Shown: in pieces, positions 8,985 through 18,552 of the stretch
Layout: every line of letters starts with the position of its first letter
Numbering within the stretch: the first letter of the stretch is position 1
Origin: Flexivirga aerilata
GTDB taxonomy: Bacteria; Actinomycetota; Actinomycetes; Actinomycetales; Dermatophilaceae
DNA length: 64,000 nt
NCBI RefSeq assembly: GCF_013002715.1
Contig: NZ_JABENB010000002.1
Location: forward strand, 682,001-746,000
Direction: 5' to 3'
Position numbers and translations under genes: made by a program
The notes under the pieces: model-generated
The model's database searches: none
What the model was told of the DNA's origin: nothing
Seen by the model: only the letters and a program-made list of their open reading frames with translations

Positions 8985-8990
8985 TATGGT
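8985..8990 (+). promoter_or_regulatory. -10 element TATGGT of the RNB-domain gene
   Basis: TATGGT is followed by seven bases (GGGCCCC) and the ATG at 8998, so the transcript probably starts on the start codon. Confidence 0.5.
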
Positions 8991-8997
8991 GGGCCCC

Positions 8998-10437
8998 ATG
9001 ACCCTTCGCCAGATCATCGCCCCTCAGGCCGATCCGCAGGCCGGCGCGGACGCCGGACCGCTGGAGCAGGCCTTCGCTGCGATCCGCGAGCAGTTGAAGC
9101 TCAGCCTGGACTACCCGGCCGACGCCCTGGCCGAGGCCGAAAAGGCAGCAGCCGCAGCGGTATTGCCCGAGCGGGACGAGACCGCGGTGCCGTTCTTCAC
9201 GATCGACCCGCCGGGTTCCAACGACCTCGACCAGGCGATGTTCCTGGAGCGCGACGGCGACGGTTACCGGGTGCGCTACGCGATCGCGGACGTGCCGGCA
9301 TACGTCACCCCGGGCGGTGCGCTCGACGCCGAGACCCGCCGGCGGGGCCAGACGATCTACATGCCGGACACGCGCCTGCCGTTGCACCCGCAGGTGCTGA
9401 GCGAGGGAGCGGCCAGCCTGCTGCCGGACCACGTGCGGGGCGCGTTCGTGTGGGACATCCGGTTGGCCTCCGACGGCGAGACGACCGCGAGCGAGGTCTA
9501 CCTGGCGAAGGTGAAGAGCGTCGCCCGGCTCGACTACGAAGGCGTGCAGCAGCAGATCGACGGTGGCACCGCCGACGAGGGCCTCGCGCTGCTGAAGGAG
9601 ATCGGCGAGCTGCGCATCACGCTCGAGGAGAAGCGTGGCGGCGCCAGCCTGCCGATGCCCGAGCAGGAGGTGCACAAGAAGGACGACGGCACCTACGAGC
9701 TGAGCTTCCGGCCGCCGGTGCCGTCGGAGGACTGGAACGCGCAGATCTCGCTGATGACCGGCATGGTCGCGGCGCAGCTGATGCTCGGCGCCAAGATCGG
9801 CATCCTGCGCACGATGCCCGAGCCGGAGCAGAGTGCGATCGACCGCTTCCGCCGGCAGGCGAACGCGCTGGGCGTCCCGTGGCCGGCCGATCAGGCGTAT
9901 GGCGACTTCATCCGCGGGCTGGACCGCACCAACCCCCAGCATCTGGCGCTGATCTACGACGCCACCAGCCTCTTCCGCGGGGCCGGTTACACGCCGTTCG
10001 ACGGCCAGGTGCCGGACCAGCCCAACCAGTCGGCGGTCGCTGCGCCATACGCACACGTGACGGCGCCGCTGCGCAGGCTGGTCGACCGCTTCGGACTCGC
10101 GGCTTGCGAGGCGATCAGCCGCGGCGCCGAGGTGCCGGGCTGGGTGCGGGATGCGCTGCCCACACTGCCGGACATCATGCAGGCCTCGGACCAACTGGCG
10201 CGCCAGGTCGAGAGAGCGTGCACCGACACCGCCGAGGCGGCCGTCCTGTCGCACCGCATCGGCGAGACGTTCCCGGCATACGTCGTGGACAAGAACGACA
10301 AGGGCGTCGTCGTGCAACTGGTCGATCTCGCGGTCACCGCCAAGTGCACCGGGGATGCCGAACTCGGCGCGCAGGTGCAGGTCAAGCTCACCAAGGCCGA
10401 CATCGGGCAGCACCTGGTCGAGTTCGCGCTGGTGTGA
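8998..10437 (+). CDS. RNase II-family (RNB domain) exoribonuclease
   Basis: A 479-residue RNB-domain protein, predicted 3'-5' exoribonuclease. The catalytic Mg-binding motif DPPGSNDLDQA is at residues 70-80, followed by AIADVPAYV and, later, YAHVTAPLRRLVDR, both core RNB blocks. The N-terminal cold-shock/S1 domains of classical RNase II/R are absent or much reduced: only about 65 residues precede the catalytic motif, as in the shorter actinobacterial members. ATG 8998 is chosen because the leaderless -10 precedes it. rnpB starts 24 nt after its stop, so two RNA-processing genes are adjacent. Confidence 0.9.
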   Translation: MTLRQIIAPQADPQAGADAGPLEQAFAAIREQLKLSLDYPADALAEAEKAAAAAVLPERDETAVPFFTIDPPGSNDLDQAMFLERDGDGYRVRYAIADVPAYVTPGGALDAETRRRGQTIYMPDTRLPLHPQVLSEGAASLLPDHVRGAFVWDIRLASDGETTASEVYLAKVKSVARLDYEGVQQQIDGGTADEGLALLKEIGELRITLEEKRGGASLPMPEQEVHKKDDGTYELSFRPPVPSEDWNAQISLMTGMVAAQLMLGAKIGILRTMPEPEQSAIDRFRRQANALGVPWPADQAYGDFIRGLDRTNPQHLALIYDATSLFRGAGYTPFDGQVPDQPNQSAVAAPYAHVTAPLRRLVDRFGLAACEAISRGAEVPGWVRDALPTLPDIMQASDQLARQVERACTDTAEAAVLSHRIGETFPAYVVDKNDKGVVVQLVDLAVTAKCTGDAELGAQVQVKLTKADIGQHLVEFALV

Positions 10438-10447
10438 TCGGCGCCGG

Positions 10448-10453
10448 TAGACT
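10448..10453 (+). promoter_or_regulatory. -10 element TAGACT of rnpB
   Basis: TAGACT lies about 9 nt before the first base of the P1 helix of RNase P RNA, consistent with transcription starting near 10461. It sits 10 nt after the stop codon of the exoribonuclease gene. Confidence 0.5.
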
Positions 10454-10461
10454 GGCCCGTT

Positions 10462-10838
10462 GGATGAGTCGGCCGGGCGGCCGCGGCAGGAGTGATCCTG
10501 TCGAGGAAAGTCCGGACTCCGAAGGGCAAGGTGGTGGCTAACGGCCACCCGGGGTGACCCGCGGGACAGTGCCACAGAAATCAGACCGCCACCGGTTCGC
10601 CGGCGGTAAGGGTGAAACGGTGGTGTAAGAGACCACCAGCACGCCAGGTGACTGGCGTGGCTCGGTAAACCCCACCTGGAGCAAGATCAGACAGCGTGCG
10701 TTCGAGGGCGGCCCGCCCGAGCACGCGGGTAGATCGCTGGAGGCGGCCGGCAACGGTCGTCGTAGATGGATGGTCGCCGTGGCGCCGCCGGGAGACCGGC
10801 AGCGTCATACAAAATCCGGCTTACAGGCCGGCTCATCC
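10462..10838 (+). ncRNA. rnpB: RNase P RNA, class A
   Basis: The catalytic RNA of RNase P, which matures tRNA 5' ends. The P1 helix forms between GATGAGTCGGCC (10463-10474) and GGCCGGCTCATC (10826-10837). Hallmark blocks are GAGGAAAGTCCGGACTC (10503-10519), GGGTGAAACGGTG with the GTAAGAGACCACC turn, CAGCACG, and AAATCCGGCTTACAGGCCGG near the 3' end. Roughly 376 nt is a normal length. No protein-coding gene overlaps it on this strand. Confidence 0.95.
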
Positions 10839-10896
10839 GCCTACGATCGGGTCAGATCGAACGGCCCCAGATGGTGTCCGCGGCGATGAATCTGCT

Positions 10897-10902
10897 TACC
10901 CT
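10897..10902 (+). promoter_or_regulatory. -10 element TACCCT of the small Cys-rich gene
   Basis: TACCCT followed by six bases (GGACAC) and ATG 10909: a leaderless start that supports this short gene being real. Confidence 0.45.
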
Positions 10903-10908
10903 GGACAC

Positions 10909-11088
10909 ATGTCTTGGTTTCGCCGTCGCCGTGCCAGTGATGTGTGTGACCGGTGTGGTCACACCGTCGCGCTCCACGTGAGCGCCGCCGCCGGATGCTC
11001 GCGGTGTGACTGCCCGCGAAGTCCCGGACAGGCGTTGCGTGGCATCGATGCGTTCGGCAGGCACCGCGCACGCACGCCGGGCAAGTGA
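10909..11088 (+). CDS. Small zinc-ribbon-like protein, 59 aa
   Basis: Starts at the ATG six bases after a good -10. The protein opens MSWFRRRR, then has CDRCGH at residues 13-18 and CSRCDC at about residues 30-35, so two C-x2-C pairs that could bind one Zn or Fe. The Arg-rich N-terminus could contact nucleic acid or phospholipid. I do not recognise a named family. It lies between rnpB and the repeat island on the same strand, with third-position GC like that of neighbouring genes. Function unknown. Confidence 0.55.
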   Translation: MSWFRRRRASDVCDRCGHTVALHVSAAAGCSRCDCPRSPGQALRGIDAFGRHRARTPGK

Positions 11089-11134
11089 CGCACGACCCGT
11101 GCGCCCGGGTTTGCCCGTGGGGCGGAGGACTAGA

Positions 11135-11275
11135 GGGCTGGTCGAGTAGGGCGGAGGAGCGGAGCGGGGGAGCCGGCGGGGGCTGGTCGAGTAGGGCGGA
11201 GGAGCGAAGCGGGGGAGCCGGCGGGGGCTGGTCGAGTAGGGCGGAGGAGCGAAGCGGGGGAGCCCGTATCGAGAC
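11135..11275 (+). repeat. 45-bp tandem repeat, three units, ending in a full hairpin element
   Basis: GGTCGAGTAGGGCGGAGGAG-type units start with GTCGAG at 11141, 11186 and 11231, an exact 45-bp period; the first differs by one base in the middle (AGCGGAGC for AGCGAAGC). Only the last unit continues into GCCCGTATCGAGACC, completing the hairpin element (outer GGTC/GACC, inner GGGC/GCCC). The first two units are joined by GGCGGGGGCT instead. It lies 47 nt downstream of the small Cys-rich gene and belongs to the same family as the arrays at 11577, 13692 and 18549. Confidence 0.9.
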
Positions 11276-11576
11276 CACCTCGCTCCGCCCCGCTTCATAG
11301 CGGTCGCTCAAGGCGGTCGCTCAAGCGGCTCCTCTCCCGCTCAGTGATCTCGCGACTCACCTCATGGTGTTGTGTGCGGCTCGGGTGGGGCCGCGGGACG
11401 ACATGCCGGCCGCTGGCCGCGGGACGAGGGACCGCCCTCGCGGCCTCACTCCGCTTCGCTCCGCTAGCGCTCCGCTTCGCTTCATAGGGCCGCTCACGCG
11501 GCCCCTCGCCCCGCTCGGTGATCTCGCCACTCACCTGATCGTGCCGACTGCGACCGAACAGGTGCAGTCCCCAGGC
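11276..11576. repeat. Non-coding stretch with two diverged copies of a ~60-bp segment
   Basis: No convincing gene is present here. Two related segments, about 11290-11365 and 11478-11535, share CGCTTCATAG, a CGCTCA-rich middle, CCCGCTC, GTGATCTCGC and ACTCACCT in the same order and orientation, roughly 185 bp apart. The DNA between contains short palindromic runs around CGCTTCGCTCC and CCGCTAGCG. It looks like decayed repeat material tied to the neighbouring hairpin elements, not a gene remnant I can name. Confidence 0.6.
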
Positions 11577-11695
11577 GCTGGTCGAGTAGGACACGAGCAG
11601 CCCCTGATGGTGGTCGAGTAGGGCGGACCAGCGAAGCCCCTTTGTGGTGGTCGAGTAGGGCGGAGGAGCGAAGCGAGGGAGCCCGTATCGAGACC
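11577..11695 (+). repeat. Hairpin-element array upstream of the HNH gene
   Basis: GGTCGAGTAG occurs three times (GTCGAG at 11581, 11613, 11650). The first two copies are truncated, spaced 32 and 37 bp. The third (11649-11695) is complete: GGTCGAGTAG, inner stem GGGC/GCCC around GGAGGAGCGAAGCGAGGGA, then CGTATCGAGACC. Its TATCGAGA end faces the HNH gene, mirrored by TCTCGATA on the far side of the gene at 13694. Confidence 0.85.
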
Positions 11696-11807
11696 CACCC
11701 ACTCCACCACGCGACACCATCCCACCCGCCACTGACAACCCTGCCGAATCCCACGAATCACACTGGAAACACACCGAATTCATCGTGTTCAACTCTTCCC
11801 ACCCGAT

Positions 11808-11823
11808 TCGAACAGGTGTATGG
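11808..11823 (+). promoter_or_regulatory. Possible degenerate LexA (SOS) box over the HNH promoter
   Basis: TCGAACAGGTGTATGG has one perfect half-site of the actinobacterial SOS box (TCGAAC-N4-GTTCGA) and a poor second half. It overlaps the -10 (TATGGT, 11819-11824). Some 13E12/DUF222 genes in mycobacteria are known to carry LexA sites, which makes the resemblance worth noting, but the match here is weak. Confidence 0.3.
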
Positions 11824-11824
11824 T
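11819..11824 (+). promoter_or_regulatory. -10 element TATGGT of the HNH endonuclease gene
   Basis: TATGGT, six bases (TTTGGT), then ATG 11831: leaderless arrangement, which sets the start codon. Confidence 0.5.
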
Positions 11825-11830
11825 TTTGGT

Positions 11831-13684
11831 ATGTCGAACCTGCAGCACGCACTCACCGATCAGGTGATCGCCGCTGCCACCACGACCGAAGTGTTGGAGA
11901 CGGCACAGACGCTGCTGCGCGCCGCGTTCGACAAGACCCGCGACGACACCACCAGCGCACGAGGCGACGGGTCGGACCTCTCAGATGACGAGCTCCTCGA
12001 CCAGGTGCTGGCGACGCAGCGGGTGCAGAACTCCGCCTGGGCCACCCAAACGCTGCGGCTGGAGCAGCTGGCGCAGCGTGAGTTCGACAAGCACCCGGAA
12101 AGCCCGGACACGTGGACGCCGTTGGAGGTGGGTGCCCGGTTGGGGTGGACCGATCGGCAAACCAGCCTGCGACTGACCCAAGCGGTCGAGAGCGTGCGCT
12201 ACACGCCGCAGCTGCTCCACCACGCCGGGACCGGCGAACTGGAGTCGCGGAAGGTGGTCGCGGTCAGCGACGCCCTCGCCGACGCAATCCCCGCAACCGA
12301 CACACCCGGAGCACCCGACAGTGTCGAGGCACCTGAGTCACCCGAGGCGCCTGATTGTCCGGCCGACCTCGCCGCGATCGTCGAGGCCGAGATCCTGGCC
12401 AGTGACCCGGAGGCATCCACTTCGACGAAGCTGCGCCGGCGCGCGCAGCGCTTGTTGGTGCAGCACGCGCCGGTCGCGTCCGATCAGGCGTCCGCGGCGC
12501 GGCGGCGGGACTGCACGAACGTGACCGTCGAACCCCATTGGGAGCCGGGCATGTCCATGCTCACCGCCGTCCTGCCGTCGTTGGACGCGGCGAAGCTGAT
12601 GGCCGCGGTCAACGCCCACGCCCGCCTGCTCCACGACTCGACTACTGCCAGCAAGAGCCTCGGCGAATGCCGCGTCGACGCCCTGACGGACATGCTCCTG
12701 TCGAACGCGCAGGTGACCACCGAACTGGTGCTGCACGTCCCGTTCCACCCGGACACCGCGCCGTCCACCAACACGTGCCCGGGGACCGGCACTGGCGTCG
12801 GCGGCCCCGAAGCGGCTAGCCGCCACGGGGCGACGGGCACAGACGACACGACCGGCACGGGCGACGCGACGAGCACGAGCGACGCAAACAGCACGGGCAC
12901 GGGCGGTGGGGTTGGCGTGCTGGACCGGTCGAGCCTCATTGACGACGCAGCAGCAGCCGGCGCGGCACCCGGGGTCGTCGGCGCGTGGATGTCGAAGGTG
13001 CGACCGCCCGGTCCGCCGAAGGTCATCCTCCCGGTCAACCGGAGGGTCGTCGATCTCGGCGGCTACCGCCCGATCGGCGCGGCCGAACGCCAACTCCAAG
13101 CGATGTTGTACGAAGCCGCGCTAGGCACTGGCACCCGACCACCACCTGACCCAGCGCCACCGGCCGGTCCCGTACGCACCACTGATCTCACTGATACCCG
13201 GCGAGCCGGTGATCGAGCGAGTCTTCCCCACAGACTTCCCGCGCCCACCGTGGACCCGGTGCGTTACCGGCTCGGCGACGTCCAGGTCCCGGGTGTCGGT
13301 GTCATCCCCGCCACCGTGATCCGTGAACTCACCCGTCTCCTCGGGGTGAAGCTCACCCGCGCCCTCGTGGATGCCGAGACCGGGATCGTCGCCGAAACCA
13401 GCTGCCACTCGTACACACCCGGCGCCGGGTTGGCGCGGTTCGTGCGGGCCCGTGACCAGCACTGCCGGTTCCCCGGCTGCACCCGACCCGCAAAACTTAC
13501 CGACCTCGACCACGTCACCCCGTATCCGGACGGTCCGACCGCGCCACACAACCTGCAGTGCCTGTGCCGGCACCACCACCGCGCCAAGCACGAAGCCGGC
13601 TGGACCGTGTACATGACAACTGATGGCACCTGCACCTGGGCCAGCCCCACCGGACACACCTACACCACTCGACCCGCCGACTGA
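11831..13684 (+). CDS. DUF222 / 13E12-repeat HNH endonuclease
   Basis: A 617-residue protein. The N-terminal two-thirds is a DUF222 domain (AWATQTLRLEQLAQ, WTPLEVGARLGWT, LRRRAQRLL). Residues about 544-585 form an HNH nuclease motif: CRFPGCTRPAKLTDLDHVTPY, then HNLQCLCRHHHRAKH, with both Zn-binding C-x4-C and the catalytic His. A low-complexity Gly/Thr/Asp linker (about residues 325-360) splits the two and is probably disordered. The family belongs to the REP13E12 group found in many copies in actinobacteria; its biological role is unsettled. The gene is preceded and followed by inverted hairpin elements within about 140 and 8 nt, which suggests mobility. The upstream frame is open to 11642 but that portion is repeat DNA. 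Confidence 0.9.
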   Translation: MSNLQHALTDQVIAAATTTEVLETAQTLLRAAFDKTRDDTTSARGDGSDLSDDELLDQVLATQRVQNSAWATQTLRLEQLAQREFDKHPESPDTWTPLEVGARLGWTDRQTSLRLTQAVESVRYTPQLLHHAGTGELESRKVVAVSDALADAIPATDTPGAPDSVEAPESPEAPDCPADLAAIVEAEILASDPEASTSTKLRRRAQRLLVQHAPVASDQASAARRRDCTNVTVEPHWEPGMSMLTAVLPSLDAAKLMAAVNAHARLLHDSTTASKSLGECRVDALTDMLLSNAQVTTELVLHVPFHPDTAPSTNTCPGTGTGVGGPEAASRHGATGTDDTTGTGDATSTSDANSTGTGGGVGVLDRSSLIDDAAAAGAAPGVVGAWMSKVRPPGPPKVILPVNRRVVDLGGYRPIGAAERQLQAMLYEAALGTGTRPPPDPAPPAGPVRTTDLTDTRRAGDRASLPHRLPAPTVDPVRYRLGDVQVPGVGVIPATVIRELTRLLGVKLTRALVDAETGIVAETSCHSYTPGAGLARFVRARDQHCRFPGCTRPAKLTDLDHVTPYPDGPTAPHNLQCLCRHHHRAKHEAGWTVYMTTDGTCTWASPTGHTYTTRPAD

Positions 13685-13691
13685 AGGACCG

Positions 13692-13836
13692 CTGATCTCG
13701 ATACGGCCTCGCCTAGCGGCTCGGCCTACTCGATCAGCATGAGGAAGCGGCTCGGCCTACTCGATCAGCGTGAGGAAGCGGCTCGGCCTACTCGATCAGC
13801 GTGAGGAAGCGGCTCGGCCTACTCGATCAGCGTCGG
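13692..13836 (+). repeat. Hairpin element plus 31-bp half-unit array after the HNH gene
   Basis: A complete element, 13692-13737, runs CTGATC, CTCGATACG, an inner GGCC/GGCC stem, CTACTCGATCAG. It is followed by further copies of the right half (CTCGGCCTACTCGATCAGC plus GTGAGGAAGCGG) at an exact 31-bp period (TCGGCC at 13721, 13752, 13783, 13814). Only the first copy keeps the CTCGATACG half. It starts 8 nt after the HNH stop, in inverted orientation to the upstream array. Confidence 0.9.
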
Positions 13837-13998
13837 GAGGGGCCGGTTACTCGAGCAGCGGGCAAGCGGCGGCTCGGCTGCGGCCAGGACGGGACCGTGC
13901 TGGCCGCAGCCGAAACTGCCCAAGCCGCCACCTGATCGCCGTCTGGCGTTCGATGTCAGTTTGCTGAACGGGCGACCCACACCGATCATGGTGGACGT
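13837..13998. other. Intergenic DNA with no recognisable feature
   Basis: Between the repeat array and the phosphodiesterase gene I see a GC-rich non-coding stretch (an antisense open frame exists but has no gene-like features). The likely promoter of the next gene must lie here; a ribosome-binding site GGTGGA precedes ATG 13999 by about 4 nt. Confidence 0.4.
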
Positions 13999-14925
13999 AT
14001 GACGATGCGCGCACTGGGGACCCGCTCTCTTGAACAGGTGGCACCGGCCGCCCTGCCCGGGACGCATGCGCACGGCGACTACGCCCACCGGCGACCGCTC
14101 TGGGACGCCCTCGCGGCCGGATTCACCAGCATCGAGGCGGACCTCTGGATGGTCCGTGGGCAGCTCTTCATCGGGCACAGCTGGCCCAACCCGTTGCGCA
14201 CCCTGCGTCGTCTCTACCTCGACCCGCTGGCCGAGCTGGTCCGCGAAAAGGGTTGCATCTACGAGGGATTCAACGAGTCGGTGCTGCTGCTCATCGACCT
14301 CAAGAGCGACCCCGGCAATGCGCGCCCGATCATCGAGCGGCAGCTGGCCGAGTATCCCGAGCTGTTCAGCAGCTGGCACGAGGGTGAGCTGGTGCCGGGC
14401 CCGGTGACCGCGGTGGCGAGCGGCACGCTGGCCGGCAAGAACTTCGACGCGCCGCTGCGCTGGACCGGAGTCGACGGTCGGTTGCGGCCGGGGTCCGAGC
14501 ACGGCACGGCGAGCACGATGCCGCTGCTCAGCGACAGCTGGCCGGGGCTGTTCTCCTGGACCGGTGAGGGGCCGATGCCGGCCACCGAGCGGCTGCGCCT
14601 GCAGCACCTGGTCGATGCGGCGCACGGTCGCGGTCAGCGGGTGCGCTTCTGGGGCACCCCCGACGGCCGTGGCCCCGCCCGCGACAACCTCTGGAACGCA
14701 CTCCTGGACGCCGGGGTCGACTACCTCAACACCGACGACCTGACCGGTGCGCGCGACTTCCTGCTGCGCCGCCGCGCCGACGCCGGCATCACCGGCGCGG
14801 GAGAGGGGCGTGGCGTCACCGGCAACGCTGTCACCGGCAGCGGCATCACAGGCAGTGCTGTTACAGGCAGTGCTGTTACAGGCAGTGCTGTCACCGGCAG
14901 CGGTGCGCCGGCCGCAACCGCCTGA
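13999..14925 (+). CDS. PI-PLC/GDPD-like phosphodiesterase
   Basis: A 308-residue TIM-barrel phosphodiesterase of the glycerophosphodiester phosphodiesterase / PI-PLC superfamily, close to the Aim6-like branch. Seen: THAHGDYAHRRPL near residue 24, SIEADLWMVRGQLFIGHS (metal-binding Glu/Asp and the second catalytic His), LLLIDLKS, and the barrel end VDYLNTDDL. No signal peptide or membrane segment. The last 40 residues are a degenerate A-V-T-G-S repeat encoded by a 15-bp tandem repeat and probably lie outside the folded domain. Substrate unknown. Converges on guaB1. Confidence 0.8.
   Translation: MTMRALGTRSLEQVAPAALPGTHAHGDYAHRRPLWDALAAGFTSIEADLWMVRGQLFIGHSWPNPLRTLRRLYLDPLAELVREKGCIYEGFNESVLLLIDLKSDPGNARPIIERQLAEYPELFSSWHEGELVPGPVTAVASGTLAGKNFDAPLRWTGVDGRLRPGSEHGTASTMPLLSDSWPGLFSWTGEGPMPATERLRLQHLVDAAHGRGQRVRFWGTPDGRGPARDNLWNALLDAGVDYLNTDDLTGARDFLLRRRADAGITGAGEGRGVTGNAVTGSGITGSAVTGSAVTGSAVTGSGAPAATA
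14812..14905 (+). repeat. 15-bp in-frame tandem repeat (VTGSA) in the phosphodiesterase 3' end
   Basis: GTTACAGGCAGTGCT-type units, about six with substitutions, encode VTGNA/VTGSG/ITGSA/VTGSA. The period is a multiple of three, so copy-number change would keep the frame. Confidence 0.85.
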
Positions 14926-14976
14926 CCGCGCCCACCGATTGCGTCCGTCGGCCGCTACCCCGAGCCGCCGCGGCGG

Positions 14977-17161
<2,185 letters not shown>

Positions 17162-17179
17162 CCGCCGGTTGTCGCCCGC

Positions 17180-17198
17180 ATAGGTAAGCCTCACCTAT
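17180..17198 (+). promoter_or_regulatory. IdeR/DtxR-type iron box
   Basis: ATAGGTAAGCCTCACCTAT matches 14 of 19 positions of the IdeR consensus (TTAGGTTAGGCTAACCTAA) and keeps the AGGT/ACCT core arms. It overlaps the -10 (17196-17201) of the next gene, the ideal place for iron-dependent repression. Confidence 0.7.
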
Positions 17199-17201
17199 GA
17201 T
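17196..17201 (+). promoter_or_regulatory. -10 element TATGAT of the small Cys-rich gene
   Basis: TATGAT, six bases (GGTCGC), GTG 17208: leaderless, embedded in the iron box. Confidence 0.55.
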
Positions 17202-17207
17202 GGTCGC

Positions 17208-17384
17208 GTGCCCGTCGTGACCGTGAAGAAGAAGTGCTGCGAGGACAAGCCACGCTGCAAGAAATGCCCGGTCACCATGCACCGGCTCGCCAAGGCCGGA
17301 TTCGCCGAGCGGCTCGGCGGGCGACGCTACGCGCTGACCGGCAAGCCGTCGGGCAAGGTCGTCAAGGCGGCTCGCGCCCGCTGA
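17208..17384 (+). CDS. 58-aa Cys-rich protein, predicted iron-regulated
   Basis: A short open frame from GTG 17208 to TGA 17384. The protein begins MPVVTVKKKCCEDKPRCKKC and continues PVTMHRLAKAGFAERLGG; four Cys (10, 11, 17, 20) form a CC-x5-C-x2-C cluster in a Lys/Arg-rich context. It resembles small conserved actinobacterial hypothetical proteins, but I know no assigned function. The IdeR-like box over its promoter and the Cys cluster together suggest a role in iron limitation, for example in Fe-S handling, metal binding or siderophore use; this is inference. FemX-like gene follows after 58 nt with its own promoter. Confidence 0.75.
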   Translation: MPVVTVKKKCCEDKPRCKKCPVTMHRLAKAGFAERLGGRRYALTGKPSGKVVKAARAR

Positions 17385-17429
17385 CCCGCGACTCGGCGCG
17401 GTGATTCGCACCGGCCGGTCGGCCGCCGG

Positions 17430-17435
17430 TAACTT
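17430..17435 (+). promoter_or_regulatory. -10 element TAACTT of the FemX-like gene
   Basis: TAACTT, seven bases (GGGCGCC), GTG 17443: supports the GTG as start instead of the earlier in-frame GTG at 17401. Confidence 0.45.
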
Positions 17436-17442
17436 GGGCGCC

Positions 17443-18552
17443 GTGACTTTGCGTGTGACCTCTTGCCGCGACCGCGACGTCTGGGACCGCACGGTGGTGA
17501 CCTCCGGCGGCCACCCACTGCAGTTGTGGGGCTGGGGCGAACTCAAGTCGCGTTACGCCTGGAGCGCCGACCGGCTGCTCGTGCACGACGGTGACCGCCT
17601 CGTCGGTTGCGCCCAGGTGCTCTACCGCCGGCTGCCGCCGCCCCTGAAGTCGCTCGCGTACGTCCCGCGTGGCCCGGTCGCCGAGGAAGCCGATCGTGCC
17701 GCGGTGCTGACCGCGCTCGCCGACCACGTCAAGCGGGAACGCGGCTCGGTGGCGTTGTCGATCGAGCCGGACTGGGCGGAGCCGGCGTCGCCGCTTCCCA
17801 AGGCCGTCTCGGACGAGGAGGTCGCCGCGATCGAGGCGGCACCCCCGACCGGCTGGTTGCAGCAGGTCGCCGCCGCCGGCTTCTCGCGCAGCGCGAACAC
17901 CGGCCTGATCCCGCGCACGCTCATCGTCGACCTGACCCCGGACGAGGACGACCTACTGGCCGCCTTCAGCTCCTCGACCCGGCAGAACGTCCGTAAATCC
18001 TTCCGCGCCAAGGACGTTCGCTTCGGTGAGGTCACCACCGACGCCGACCTCGAGCAGGTGCTGGCGATCAACCGGGAGACCGGCAAGCGCGCTGGTTTCG
18101 CCGTACACGACGACGGCTATCACCGCGCGATCCGTGACCTGATGGGGGAGCGGTCGCAGCTGCTCGCCGCGTGGGAGGGCGACGAGGTCGTCGCGTTCGT
18201 CTGGCTCGTCGTCTCCGACACCACCGCCTTCGAGCTGTATGGCGGGGTGTCACCCCGCGGCATGAAGCTGCGGCTCAACTACGGCCTGAAGTTCCACGCG
18301 ATGAAACACGTGAAGGCACAAGGCGTTTCCCGCTACGACTTCAACGGTCTGCTCAACGACGGCATCTCCGACTTCAAACGGCAGTTCGCCAAGCACGAGG
18401 ACCTGCTGATCGGCACCTGGGACAAGCCGCTGTCGCCGCTCTACCCGGTCTTCGCCTCCGCGCTGCCCAAGGTGCGGCACGCGCTCAAGCGAGGCATCCC
18501 GGCGGCCAAGCAGAAGGTCGCGGCCCAGCGGGCGAGGCTCGGCGGGCGCTGA
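17443..18552 (+). CDS. FemA/FemB-family aminoacyltransferase
   Basis: A 369-residue Fem-type protein with two GNAT-like domains. Such enzymes use aminoacyl-tRNA to add residues to the peptidoglycan stem peptide (interpeptide bridge). Seen: HPLQLWGWGELKSRYAW near the start, FSSSTRQNVRKSFRAKDV, then INRETGKRAGFAVH, LYGGVSPRGMKLRLNYGLKFHAM, and RYDFNGLLNDGISDFKRQF, the last being a strong family signature. The usual coiled-coil insertion is not evident. Which amino acid is added cannot be read. Its TGA (18550-18552) lies inside the first hairpin element of the array that follows. Confidence 0.87.
   Translation: MTLRVTSCRDRDVWDRTVVTSGGHPLQLWGWGELKSRYAWSADRLLVHDGDRLVGCAQVLYRRLPPPLKSLAYVPRGPVAEEADRAAVLTALADHVKRERGSVALSIEPDWAEPASPLPKAVSDEEVAAIEAAPPTGWLQQVAAAGFSRSANTGLIPRTLIVDLTPDEDDLLAAFSSSTRQNVRKSFRAKDVRFGEVTTDADLEQVLAINRETGKRAGFAVHDDGYHRAIRDLMGERSQLLAAWEGDEVVAFVWLVVSDTTAFELYGGVSPRGMKLRLNYGLKFHAMKHVKAQGVSRYDFNGLLNDGISDFKRQFAKHEDLLIGTWDKPLSPLYPVFASALPKVRHALKRGIPAAKQKVAAQRARLGGR

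Noticed and set aside
10841..11311. Minus-strand proteins of about 150 aa with repeated PPYSTSP motifs
   Set aside because: The repeats are translations of the 45-bp DNA array on the wrong strand; there is no start signal or conserved domain.
12338..13099. 253-aa minus-strand frame within the HNH gene
   Set aside because: Shadow of the DUF222 region, no motif.
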